Shown here: positions 1-8,300 of the stretch, piece by piece
Layout of the letters: every line of letters starts with the position of its first letter
How positions within the stretch are numbered: position 1 is the first letter of the stretch
Assembly: GCA_030683105.1 (NCBI GenBank)
Contig: JAUXMZ010000048.1
Coordinates: forward strand, 1-64,000
DNA: 64,000 nt
Source: Burkholderiales bacterium
GTDB lineage: Bacteria > Pseudomonadota > Gammaproteobacteria > Burkholderiales > SG8-41
Reading direction: 5' to 3'
Notes under the pieces: generated by a model
Seen by the model: only the letters and a program-made list of their open reading frames with translations
Database searches by the model: none
What the model was told of the DNA's origin: nothing
Made by a program: the position numbers and the translations under genes

Positions 1-223
1 GCCGATAAACGCCGATGAATTCTTTTTTATACCCGCTTGACGGGTACGCAGATGAGAACAACCGCAATAATCCTTGCTGCACAAAATACTTTTTAATCCT
101 CCATGGAGAGGTTATGGCTCTTGCAGTGCGACTTCGGCGAAAAAGCATGGCCTCGCTCCCGCTTTATTTCAGTAGTCTCTATGGCTGTCTGTTCTTGATG
201 TTATCGGCGTTCATCGGCGGTTC
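1..223. repeat. GCCGAT-family hairpin element upstream of ileS
   Basis: A left arm of 10-base units (gccgataaac, gccgatgaat; 1-20, perhaps continuing off the window) and a right arm of the reverse-complement units (ttatcggcgt, tcatcggcgg; 200-220) enclose a core of about 180 bases. The palindrome acccgcttgacgggt (31-45) is nested just inside the left arm. The stretch stays open in frame with ileS, but its translation resembles no synthetase sequence and I regard it as non-coding. Confidence 0.7.
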
Positions 224-239
224 CAAAGGTTTGTTGATC

Positions 240-3074
240 ATGGCTGATTACAAAAAAACACTGAACCTCCCCGACACGCCGTTCCCAATGCGCGGCGATC
301 TCGCCAAGCGCGAACCGCTGATGCTGAAAAACTGGCAGGAACGCGGCTTCTATCAGCGCATCCGCAAGGCCAGCCAGGGCCGGCCGAAGTTCATCCTGCA
401 TGACGGCCCGCCGTATGCCAACGGCGACATCCACATCGGCCACGCGGTCAACAAGATCCTCAAAGACATCATCGTTAAGAGCAAGGCGCTGTCGGGATTT
501 GATGCGCCTTATGTGCCGGGCTGGGACTGTCACGGCCTGCCGATCGAGCACCAGATCGAGAAACTGCACGGCAAGACCATTCCGGCAGACAAGGTGCGCG
601 AGTTGTGCCGCGCCTTCGCCGCAGAGCAGGTCGAGCGCCAGAAACAGGATTTCATCCGCCTGGGGGTGTTCGGCGACTGGGAACATCCGTACCTGACCAT
701 GGATTTCAGGACCGAGGCCGACATCATTCGCGCCTTGGGAAAAATTCATGAACAGGGCTATCTTTACCAGGGCAGCAAGCCGGTGCACTGGTGCGTGGAT
801 TGCGGCTCGGCGCTGGCCGAGGCCGAGGTCGAATATGAAGACCGCAACTCGCCGGCGATCGATGTCGCGTTCGCAGTCGGGGATACGGCTCAGCTTGCGA
901 AAGCCGCCGGAATCAAGCCATTTGACGATCCGGCCTATGCCGTGATCTGGACCACCACGCCGTGGACGCTGCCGGCGAACGAGGCGGTCAGCGTTCATCC
1001 CGATCTCGATTACGTGCTGGTGCGCAGCGCCCGGGGCCTGCTGATCCTGGCGCAGGAACTTGCCGATGCCTGCCTCGCGCGTTGCGCGCTGGAGCAGCAG
1101 GGTATCGTTGCCCGCTTCAAAGGTGCTGCGCTTGAACACCTGAAACTCAAACATCCGTTCTACGACAAACAGGTGCCAGTCATCCTGGGCGATCATGTGA
1201 CGCTCGATGCCGGCACCGGGTTGGTGCACACCGCACCCGCGCATGGCCTCGAAGACTACGTGGTCGGCGCCCGCTATAAGCTGCCGCTCGAGAATCCGGT
1301 GGGCGACGACGGCAGGTTTTATGCCAGCACACCGTTGTTCGCCGGGCTTACGGTGTGGAAGGCCAACGATGCTGTGATCGAGACGCTGACGGCAAACGAC
1401 CGGCTGCTGCACTACGAGAAAATCAAGCACAGTTACCCGCATTGCTGGCGCCACAAGACGCCGATTATATTCCGCGCCACCAGCCAGTGGTTCATCGGCA
1501 TGGAAAGCAAGGCAACGCGCGGTGACCAGACGCTGCGCGAGATCGCGATGCAGGCGGTCGAGGCCACGGCGTTTTTTCCGGGCTGGGGTCGCGCGCGGCT
1601 CGAGAGCATGATCAAAAATCGCCCTGACTGGTGCGTTTCACGCCAGCGCAACTGGGGCGTGCCGATGGCGCTGTTCGTGCACCGCGAGACCGGCGCGCTG
1701 CATCCGCGTACTCTGGAACTGATCGAAGCCGTGGCCCAGCGCGTCGAGCTTGGCGGCATCGAGGCCTGGTTCAGTCTGGCCGAAGCAGAATTGCTCGGCG
1801 AAGACGCCCGGCACTACCGCAAGGTGCCCGACACTCTCGATGTGTGGTTTGACTCCGGCATCACTCACGCCAGCGTTTTGCGCCGTCGCGAGGATCTCGG
1901 CTACCCGGCCGACCTCTACCTTGAAGGCTCGGACCAGCATCGCGGCTGGTTCCAGAGTTCGCTGTTGACGGCATGCGCGATCGACGGTCGTGCGCCGTAT
2001 GAGGGATTGCTCACCCACGGTTTCGTGGTCGACGGCCAGGGACACAAGATGAGCAAGTCCAAAGGCAATGTGATCGCACCGCAGAAAGTCATGGACGAAC
2101 TGGGCGCCGACATCCTGCGCCTGTGGGTGGCGACTACCGATTATTCCGGCGAGTTGTCGATTTCGAAAGAAATTCTCAAGCGCGTCGTCGAGTCCTATCG
2201 CCGCATACGCAACACGCTGCGCTTCCTGCTGGCCAATCTTGCCGATTACGACCATGCGCGCGACGCACTGCCGATGGAGGAATGGCTGGAGATCGATCGC
2301 TATGCGTGTGTCATGACCATCGACCTGCAGACCGCGCTCGCCCCCGTTGCTAAAGATTCAGGGGGGCCGCAGCCCGGTCATTACGGCAGCTACGAGTTTC
2401 ACCTGGTTGCGCAAAAGCTGCAGAGCTTCTGTTCGGAAGATCTTGGCGGCTTTTATCTCGATATTCTCAAGGACCGCCTATACACTGCGCCCGCGACCTC
2501 AGCTTCGCGGCGCTCGGCGCAGAATGCGCTGTATCACATCACCCACAGCCTGGTGCGGCTGATGGCGCCGATCCTCTCGTTTACCGCGCAGGAAGTCTGG
2601 GAGACCCTGCATGGCGGTGAAGCCAGCGTGTTCGAACAGACCTGGTATGAGCATCCCGTTCCGCATGACGCGGCCATGCTCGGGGCGCGCTGGAAAAAAC
2701 TGCGCGTGCTGCGCTCGGACGTGCAAAAGCAGCTCGAAGCGCTGCGTATAGCGGGCAGCATCGGCTCTTCGCTCGCCGGTGAAGTGGAACTCCACGCCGA
2801 CGGCGAGAACCGTGCCTTTCTTGAATCGTTTGCCGATGACCTCAGGTTCGTGTTTATCACTTCTCAGGCGCGGCTCGCTGATGCGGCGCCGGCCGATGCC
2901 ATCGCAAGCACACTGCCCGATGTCCGCATCAGGGTCACGCCCAGCCCGCACGCAAAATGCGAACGCTGCTGGCATGTCCGCGAGGACGTCGGCGCCGATC
3001 CGGCGCATGTGGATTTGTGCGGGCGCTGCGTGTCCAATCTGTATGGCGCGGGCGAACCGCGCCGGCACGCATGA
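240..3074 (+). CDS. ileS: Isoleucyl-tRNA synthetase
   Basis: Cytoplasmic class Ia aminoacyl-tRNA synthetase that charges tRNA-Ile. The start at 240 ([10 protein letters not shown]) gives 944 residues, the usual family length; the upstream in-frame extension falls in a repeat. The HIGH motif is at about residues 65-68 and KMSKS at about 603-607. The C-terminal zinc site has the CERC and CGRC pairs (about 907-930). The editing domain shows the threonine-rich [11 protein letters not shown]. At about residues 700-715, where relatives have a short link before [10 protein letters not shown], there is an extra glycine/proline-rich stretch (KDSGGPQPG) of roughly 11 residues; the frame stays open, so it may be a real insertion. 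The stop overlaps the lspA start (ATGA), so the two are translationally coupled. Confidence 0.97.
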   Translation: MADYKKTLNLPDTPFPMRGDLAKREPLMLKNWQERGFYQRIRKASQGRPKFILHDGPPYANGDIHIGHAVNKILKDIIVKSKALSGFDAPYVPGWDCHGLPIEHQIEKLHGKTIPADKVRELCRAFAAEQVERQKQDFIRLGVFGDWEHPYLTMDFRTEADIIRALGKIHEQGYLYQGSKPVHWCVDCGSALAEAEVEYEDRNSPAIDVAFAVGDTAQLAKAAGIKPFDDPAYAVIWTTTPWTLPANEAVSVHPDLDYVLVRSARGLLILAQELADACLARCALEQQGIVARFKGAALEHLKLKHPFYDKQVPVILGDHVTLDAGTGLVHTAPAHGLEDYVVGARYKLPLENPVGDDGRFYASTPLFAGLTVWKANDAVIETLTANDRLLHYEKIKHSYPHCWRHKTPIIFRATSQWFIGMESKATRGDQTLREIAMQAVEATAFFPGWGRARLESMIKNRPDWCVSRQRNWGVPMALFVHRETGALHPRTLELIEAVAQRVELGGIEAWFSLAEAELLGEDARHYRKVPDTLDVWFDSGITHASVLRRREDLGYPADLYLEGSDQHRGWFQSSLLTACAIDGRAPYEGLLTHGFVVDGQGHKMSKSKGNVIAPQKVMDELGADILRLWVATTDYSGELSISKEILKRVVESYRRIRNTLRFLLANLADYDHARDALPMEEWLEIDRYACVMTIDLQTALAPVAKDSGGPQPGHYGSYEFHLVAQKLQSFCSEDLGGFYLDILKDRLYTAPATSASRRSAQNALYHITHSLVRLMAPILSFTAQEVWETLHGGEASVFEQTWYEHPVPHDAAMLGARWKKLRVLRSDVQKQLEALRIAGSIGSSLAGEVELHADGENRAFLESFADDLRFVFITSQARLADAAPADAIASTLPDVRIRVTPSPHAKCERCWHVREDVGADPAHVDLCGRCVSNLYGAGEPRRHA

Positions 3075-3562
3075 TGGCGAAATGGCTGGCACTCGCATTC
3101 GGCATCCTGCTGGCCGACCAGCTGACCAAGTATGCAGTGCTGCAGCATTTCGCGACCGGCAGGGCCATCGAGGTCACCTCTTTTTTCAATCTGGTGCTGG
3201 TCTACAACACGGGCGCTGCCTTCAGTTTTCTGTCCGATGCTTCGGGCTGGCAGCGGGAATTTTTCATCACCATCGCGCTGTTAGCCTCGGTCTGGATCAT
3301 TTATCTGTTGCGCAGGTACGGGCAGCAGACGCTTTTCTGTCTGGCGCTGAGCATGGTCCTGGCAGGCGCGCTGGGCAATGTCATCGACCGCTTCCTGTTC
3401 GGCGCGGTGGTCGATTTTCTCGACTTTCACGCTTTCGGCTATCACTGGCCGGCGTTCAATGTGGCCGATTCCGCGATTACTATTGGTGCGGTGCTGCTGA
3501 TCTGGGACGGCTTCCGGCCACCGAAGGCCGGGAAATCGGAACCGCCGATTAACGCCGATTAA
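3071..3562 (+). CDS. lspA: Lipoprotein signal peptidase (signal peptidase II)
   Basis: Inner-membrane aspartyl protease that removes signal peptides from prolipoproteins after diacylglyceryl transfer. The 163 residues carry four hydrophobic segments and the two catalytic aspartate motifs NVIDR and AVVDFLDFH. It overlaps ileS by four bases (ATGA); a second ATG at 3074 would remove one residue. The last residues (PPINAD) are written by 10-base repeat units (gccgattaac) of the adjacent intergenic element, so the natural C-terminus seems to have been replaced or extended by repeat sequence. That tail lies after the last membrane segment and need not affect activity. Confidence 0.96.
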   Translation: MMAKWLALAFGILLADQLTKYAVLQHFATGRAIEVTSFFNLVLVYNTGAAFSFLSDASGWQREFFITIALLASVWIIYLLRRYGQQTLFCLALSMVLAGALGNVIDRFLFGAVVDFLDFHAFGYHWPAFNVADSAITIGAVLLIWDGFRPPKAGKSEPPINAD

Positions 3563-3672
3563 CGCCGATAAAATAATCCTTCGCGGCAGTGTGGTTTTAG
3601 TTTTTTGATCTCATCCGCGTTTATCGGCGTACCCGTCAAGCGGGTATTAAAGTGAATTCATCGGCGGTTCCA
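3541..3672. repeat. GCCGAT-family hairpin element between lspA and ispH
   Basis: Left arm of gccgattaac/gccgataaaa units (3541-3571, overlapping the lspA 3' end) and right arm of ttatcggcg/tcatcggcgg units (3609-3672). The right arm is split by the module acccgtcaagcgggtatt (3631-3648) plus about 10 further bases. Confidence 0.75.
3631..3645. repeat. Nested palindromic module (acccgtcaagcgggt)
   Basis: Five-base-pair inverted repeat (acccg/cgggt) around tcaag. It interrupts the right arm of the GCCGAT element and is followed by attaaagtgaatt. The same core recurs at 31, 26745, 30820, 42491 and, as a variant, 62656. Confidence 0.65.
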
Positions 3673-3683
3673 TTTGCGCGTTG

Positions 3684-3689
3684 TATAAT
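3684..3689 (+). promoter_or_regulatory. Possible -10 box for ispH (leaderless start)
   Basis: A perfect TATAAT ends seven bases before the ispH ATG. If used, transcription would begin at or next to the A of the start codon. No Shine-Dalgarno sequence precedes the ATG, consistent with a leaderless message. No convincing -35 box is visible. Confidence 0.35.
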
Positions 3690-3695
3690 CCGATC

Positions 3696-4649
3696 ATGAA
3701 AGTCCTGCTAGCCAATCCCCGCGGTTTTTGCGCCGGCGTCGACCGTGCCATCGAAATCGTCGAGCGCGCGCTCGATGTGCATGGCGCGCCCATCTATGTG
3801 CGCCACGAAGTCGTCCACAATAAATTCGTGGTGTCCGACCTCAAATCCAAAGGCGCGATTTTCGTCGAAGAACTCGACGAAGTGCCGGCCGGCAGCACCG
3901 TGATCTTCAGTGCGCATGGCGTGTCGCAGGCGGTGCGCCGTGAAGCCGACGCCCGCGGGCTCAAGGTGTTCGATGCCACCTGTCCGCTGGTGACCAAAGT
4001 GCATGTCGAAGTCGTCAAGAAAAATAAAGAGGGCAAGGAGATCATCATGATCGGCCATCAGGGCCATCCCGAGGTCGAAGGCACGATGGGGCAGAGCGAC
4101 GGCGGCATGTATCTGGTCGAAACGCCCGAGGATGTGCAGCGGCTCAAGGTCAGGGACGAGAGCAACCTCGCCTTTGTCACCCAGACCACGCTCTCGGTGG
4201 ACGATGCGCGGCTCATCATCGAGGCGCTGAGAAAACGGTATCCCGGGATCAAGGGGCCGAAGAAAGACGACATTTGTTATGCCACGCAAAATCGCCAGGA
4301 TGCGGTCAAGGCGCTCGCGCAGCAATGCGACGTTGTGATCGTGGTCGGCTCGCCGAACAGCTCGAACTCCAACCGGCTGCGCGAAGTCGCGCAGAATCAG
4401 GGTGTGGCCGCCTTCATGGTCGACAACGCGTCAGAACTCAGACCCGAGTGGCTGACCGGGAAGAATACCGTCGGCGTCACGGCCGGCGCCTCCGCGCCCG
4501 AAGTCCTGGTGCGCCAAGTGGTGGAAAAACTGAAAAGCCTGGGCGCGGAGCGCGTCGATGAAATCCACGGCACGCCCGAGAAAGTCGTATTCCCGTTGCC
4601 CAAAGGGCTGGCGCTGCGGAGATCCGTCGAGGCGGATGCCCAGGGCTAA
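3696..4649 (+). CDS. ispH: 4-hydroxy-3-methylbut-2-enyl diphosphate reductase (LytB)
   Basis: Last enzyme of the MEP isoprenoid pathway: it reduces HMBPP to IPP and DMAPP with a [4Fe-4S] cluster. Length is 317 residues. The three cluster cysteines are in RGFCAGV (near residue 12), ATCPLVTK (near 96) and [11 protein letters not shown] (near 197); the conserved histidines ([18 protein letters not shown]) are present. The start is [14 protein letters not shown]; five extra upstream codons are in frame but would precede the -10 box. Downstream of lspA, the usual betaproteobacterial order, separated from it by a repeat element. Confidence 0.97.
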   Translation: MKVLLANPRGFCAGVDRAIEIVERALDVHGAPIYVRHEVVHNKFVVSDLKSKGAIFVEELDEVPAGSTVIFSAHGVSQAVRREADARGLKVFDATCPLVTKVHVEVVKKNKEGKEIIMIGHQGHPEVEGTMGQSDGGMYLVETPEDVQRLKVRDESNLAFVTQTTLSVDDARLIIEALRKRYPGIKGPKKDDICYATQNRQDAVKALAQQCDVVIVVGSPNSSNSNRLREVAQNQGVAAFMVDNASELRPEWLTGKNTVGVTAGASAPEVLVRQVVEKLKSLGAERVDEIHGTPEKVVFPLPKGLALRRSVEADAQG

Positions 4650-4677
4650 GCATTGAAATCCGCAGAAATTGGCGTGA

Positions 4678-5352
4678 CTAGCGCGCGCCGGTCTGCGCGT
4701 TCAGACCTTCCGCAGTTTCGTAGTTCACTTCCAGCACCAGCAGGCTTTTTACCGCATTGTTACCTTTCATTCCCGGCGTGAAGCGGGCGGCACTGAAGGC
4801 GCTGATGGCGGACTCGTCAAAAATGCCCGGCGGCTCAGCCCGCACCACTGCAACTTCATCGACGGTCCCGCTGGCACTGATGAAGATGTTGACGATCACC
4901 CTGCCGGTAAGGTTAACGGCGGACTCCGGATAAACCGGAATCACCCGGTCCCTGATCTGGGGCCGCACGTCGAGATCCCCTGCGCGGAAATATAAATCCG
5001 GAGGCGGCACCGAGCCCCGCGGCGCTGGTTTGACTGCCGCGTCCTGCGGCGGCGGGGAAGCGGTAGGTGAGGGCGCCGCCGCCGGGGAATCAGACTGCGT
5101 TACCCGGACCGCGTCATCTGGCGGTGGCGCCGGCAACAGGTCGATACGCACCTGCAATGGGGCGACTCCGACGAGTTCCAGCGCAACATGGGGACCGCTG
5201 CCGATGCTGGAATGATATTTGATCCCGAGCAGCATCAAGCTGTGGATAGCCGCGGAGACAATCAATGCCAGGAGCAGGCGTTCCGCCGCCAGAAATTTCG
5301 GCAGGGACGGGGACGCGATCATGGTCGGGGAGCGGAAGACGTGAGGCGCCAC
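4678..5352 (-). CDS. TonB-family energy-transducer-like protein
   Basis: A protein of 224 residues with TonB architecture: one N-terminal membrane anchor (about residues 24-44), a proline/alanine-rich periplasmic linker (PAPPPDDAV, PTASPPPQDAAV) and a C-terminal TonB domain (TGRVIVNIFISASGTVDEV through ARFTPGMKG). A GTG start at 5352 has a GGAAGG-like sequence before it; an ATG at 5322 would give a protein ten residues shorter without an obvious ribosome site. It begins about 20 bases after the pilY1 stop on the same strand, so it is probably co-transcribed with the pilus genes. No TonB-dependent receptor, ExbB or ExbD is present in the window. It may serve pilus or envelope function rather than iron uptake; that is inference. 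Confidence 0.8.
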   Translation of the reverse strand: MAPHVFRSPTMIASPSLPKFLAAERLLLALIVSAAIHSLMLLGIKYHSSIGSGPHVALELVGVAPLQVRIDLLPAPPPDDAVRVTQSDSPAAAPSPTASPPPQDAAVKPAPRGSVPPPDLYFRAGDLDVRPQIRDRVIPVYPESAVNLTGRVIVNIFISASGTVDEVAVVRAEPPGIFDESAISAFSAARFTPGMKGNNAVKSLLVLEVNYETAEGLNAQTGAR

Positions 5353-5371
5353 GCCTTCCGCTTGCTCCAGC

Positions 5372-8300
5372 TTACTGGTCCGTCGTAATTTCGCGCCACG
5401 ACACGCGCTTGCCCTGGAACGTGGTGGCTGCCACCGGGGTTTCCTGACTGAGCTGCTGGTTGTCGGCGGTGGTCACGATTGCCTTGACCGCGCCGCCAGG
5501 GAGCTGGATCACGTTGATGCCCACTACCACCGAACTCGACAGCTTGGTGCTGGCGATGTTGCTGGAATCGCTGGTGATATAGCTGCCGGTCTTGTAGTCG
5601 AAGGTGTTGATCCATGCGTAGCCGCCCGCGGTGCAGGTATCGGTGGAGGGCACGTTGGATGCCACGATCAGCGAGCCGAGCTGCAGTTGCGGATCGACGC
5701 TGACGCGCTCGCCGGGGTCCGGCAGATTTACGTACCAGCCGCGAACCAGGGGACTGGTCCAGTCCACCGCGTTGGAAGTCGCGCTGCGGGTGGTCGTGCC
5801 GGAGATCAGCGACTGCTGGATCAGGGTCGTGCGGCCGATCACCGGCACATTGGTGTTCAGGTCGTCCTTGATGGCATAAATCGTCTGTCCCGTCGTGTCG
5901 GTCTTGTCGGAGACGCCCAGGAATTTACCGGTCGCAACGAATACCACGTGGTAGGTGCTGATCATCCCCAGTTCGGGTTTGGTGGTGATGGGCTGCGGGG
6001 TCACGCCGGACGTGAGTGTTGCCACCTTGACCGCGGTCAGGTACGACGAACTGGCCGAGTCGAGGTCGAAGCGCCACAGATTGCCTTTGAGATCCCCGCC
6101 GTAGACCGCGGTCGTGGTGTTGTTGAGCAGCGCATTGTCCACCCAGTTGTTGATGCGCGCCAGGCCGCTGGGGTCGGCATCGGTGTAACTCGCACCGGCA
6201 GTGCCGCCGTCTCCGACGCCGGTGCCGATCTTCTTGATGATGGCGCCGGTTACAGCGTTGAGGATGTAGAGATAGCTTTTGCCGTCGCCCTGACGCTCGG
6301 TGCCGCCGGGCTCCAGACCGGTGTTGTTGTAGCCCGAGGTGACGAAAACCACCCATTGCCCGTTGAACTTGGAGAGTACGGGATTGCCGTAGGTAAGGCC
6401 CAGATCGCAGTCGTCGGTGGCGCCAACGGCATCGGCCGTGGTGATCGCGCATGAGGTCTCGCTGGGTTTGCGCACCTTGAATTCCCACAGCAGCTTGGGC
6501 GCGAGCGGATTGGTGACATCGAGCGCATAGTAGCCGCGCCCGCCGGAATTCAGTCCGGCGACCAGCATGGTGCGCCAGTCGGAGAGCCCGGTGCACGGGT
6601 TGGAGAGGCAGACATCGCCGACCGCCGGCGAACCGTCGGTGAAATAGCGGTGGGAGTAAGGCGTGGACGCCAGCTTGTAGAGGTTGGGCAGCACCATGCT
6701 GGGGATGAAGGCCCAGCGCTCCTCGCCGTTGCCGGCATTGTTGCCTTCATACGTGTCATCGCTGGTGATGGCCGTGCCGATGCCGCTGGTCTGGAAATAG
6801 GGGTCGTTGTTCACGTCGGTCTCGAAAGCATGCAGCATGCCGTCGTTGGCCGCGGCGAACACCGTTCCGCGCCGGGGTTGCCCTGGTGTCGGGAACTGCG
6901 TCGACGGGCAACCCGTGCCCGAGCCTTCGGTGCATGCCTTGAATTCAAGATAACCTGTGTCGGTGTAGTTAAACGGCGAGGTCTTCACGTACGCGGGCTG
7001 CGCGTTGATGATGTCGCCGAGGATGGACACGCGATTGCGGAACAGATCGGTCGAAGCCACGGTGCCAGTGTCCTCGTAGGCGGTTTCCCCGCGCAGCCAA
7101 TTGACCAGGATTCGTCCTGTGTCGCTGGTTACGACATCTACTGCAGCGACGGCTTTCTGCGCGGAGTTCCAGCTGACGGATTGCGGCAGTCGGTTGGGAT
7201 TGAAATAGGCCTGCTCCGCGGCGTCCAGCCCCGAGCCGTCGCTGCAGGTGGTGCCTGAGGTGCCGGGCCAGCAGAAATGCTTGAGCTTGTTGCCGGTGGA
7301 CGTGGCGTCGGTGAGATCGGGCATGTAGATGTTACGCGTGGAATAAACTTTGGCGTCGAGCAGCGCCTGGGCCGACCACAGCGGGACCGCGGACACGATG
7401 CCCGAGCTGAGATCGATAGTGCGCGCCTTGAGATCGCCTATCCAGTCGGAGGTCTGATACTGCGCGGTGAAGGCGAAATTGTCGCCGGCCACCGGTTGCA
7501 GGTTACTGGTAGCGGCGGCGGCGCCTGCGCCGACGCGCTTTTGCAGGGCATCGAGCGTCTCCGACAGGCTGTTTGCGAGTTCCTGGGGATTGCTGGCGCT
7601 GAAAAACGCGCCGCGGCCATTGACTGCGGCATGCCACAGATCGTCCAGCGCGGCCGGGGTGTCTCCCACAGGGTTCGGCCAGTTCAATGAGCCTTGGGTG
7701 ATGCTCTTGAAATCGCCAGCAGTCGCAGTTTCATAATCCGAACGGTAGGTCAGGTTACCGTCCAGACCCAGCCCCAGCGTGAATGTGGTCATGTGCTGGT
7801 GCGCGGCAAAGTCCTTCTGGGTAGTCGGCACGTTGTCGGGCCAGCTCGTGCCGCTGCGAAGATCGGTCTGGTAGTAATAGAGCGCGACGTCGGCGAGTCC
7901 CACCGTGGTGCTGCTGCCGCCGTCGAACACGCCGTCGGTGCGTTTGGAATAGGGGCCGGTATCGGTATTGTCCTGCTGGGTCATGGCAGTGCCGTTGATC
8001 TTGTCGCCGGCGTTGCCGTTCCAGTAGCCATCGGTGCTGAGTATCGCGAAGTTAGGCTGGCAGGAATATTGCATGGGATCGTCAGCGCTGAGGATGCCGT
8101 TGTTGATGCCGTCGAACTGGCCGGCGTAGAGCCGTCCGACGCGCGACAGCGCTTCGCGCAGCGGCGTGCCGTTTCTTGGTATCTGTGCAGTGAACTTCGA
8201 ATACCACGCCGATTTATGCGCGGAATCGAAAACATTTATTTTCAGGTACTTGTCGGACCGAACTGAACTACCGCAGGTGGTGGTGCCGTTCTGGCAGGTA

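Noticed and set aside
15-239. N-terminal extension of IleRS in the same frame
   Set aside because: It runs through a repeat element, has no resemblance to the family, and ATG 240 gives the normal length.
201-1454. Long minus-strand frame opposite ileS
   Set aside because: Shadow of a GC-rich real gene; no recognisable domain and no ribosome site.
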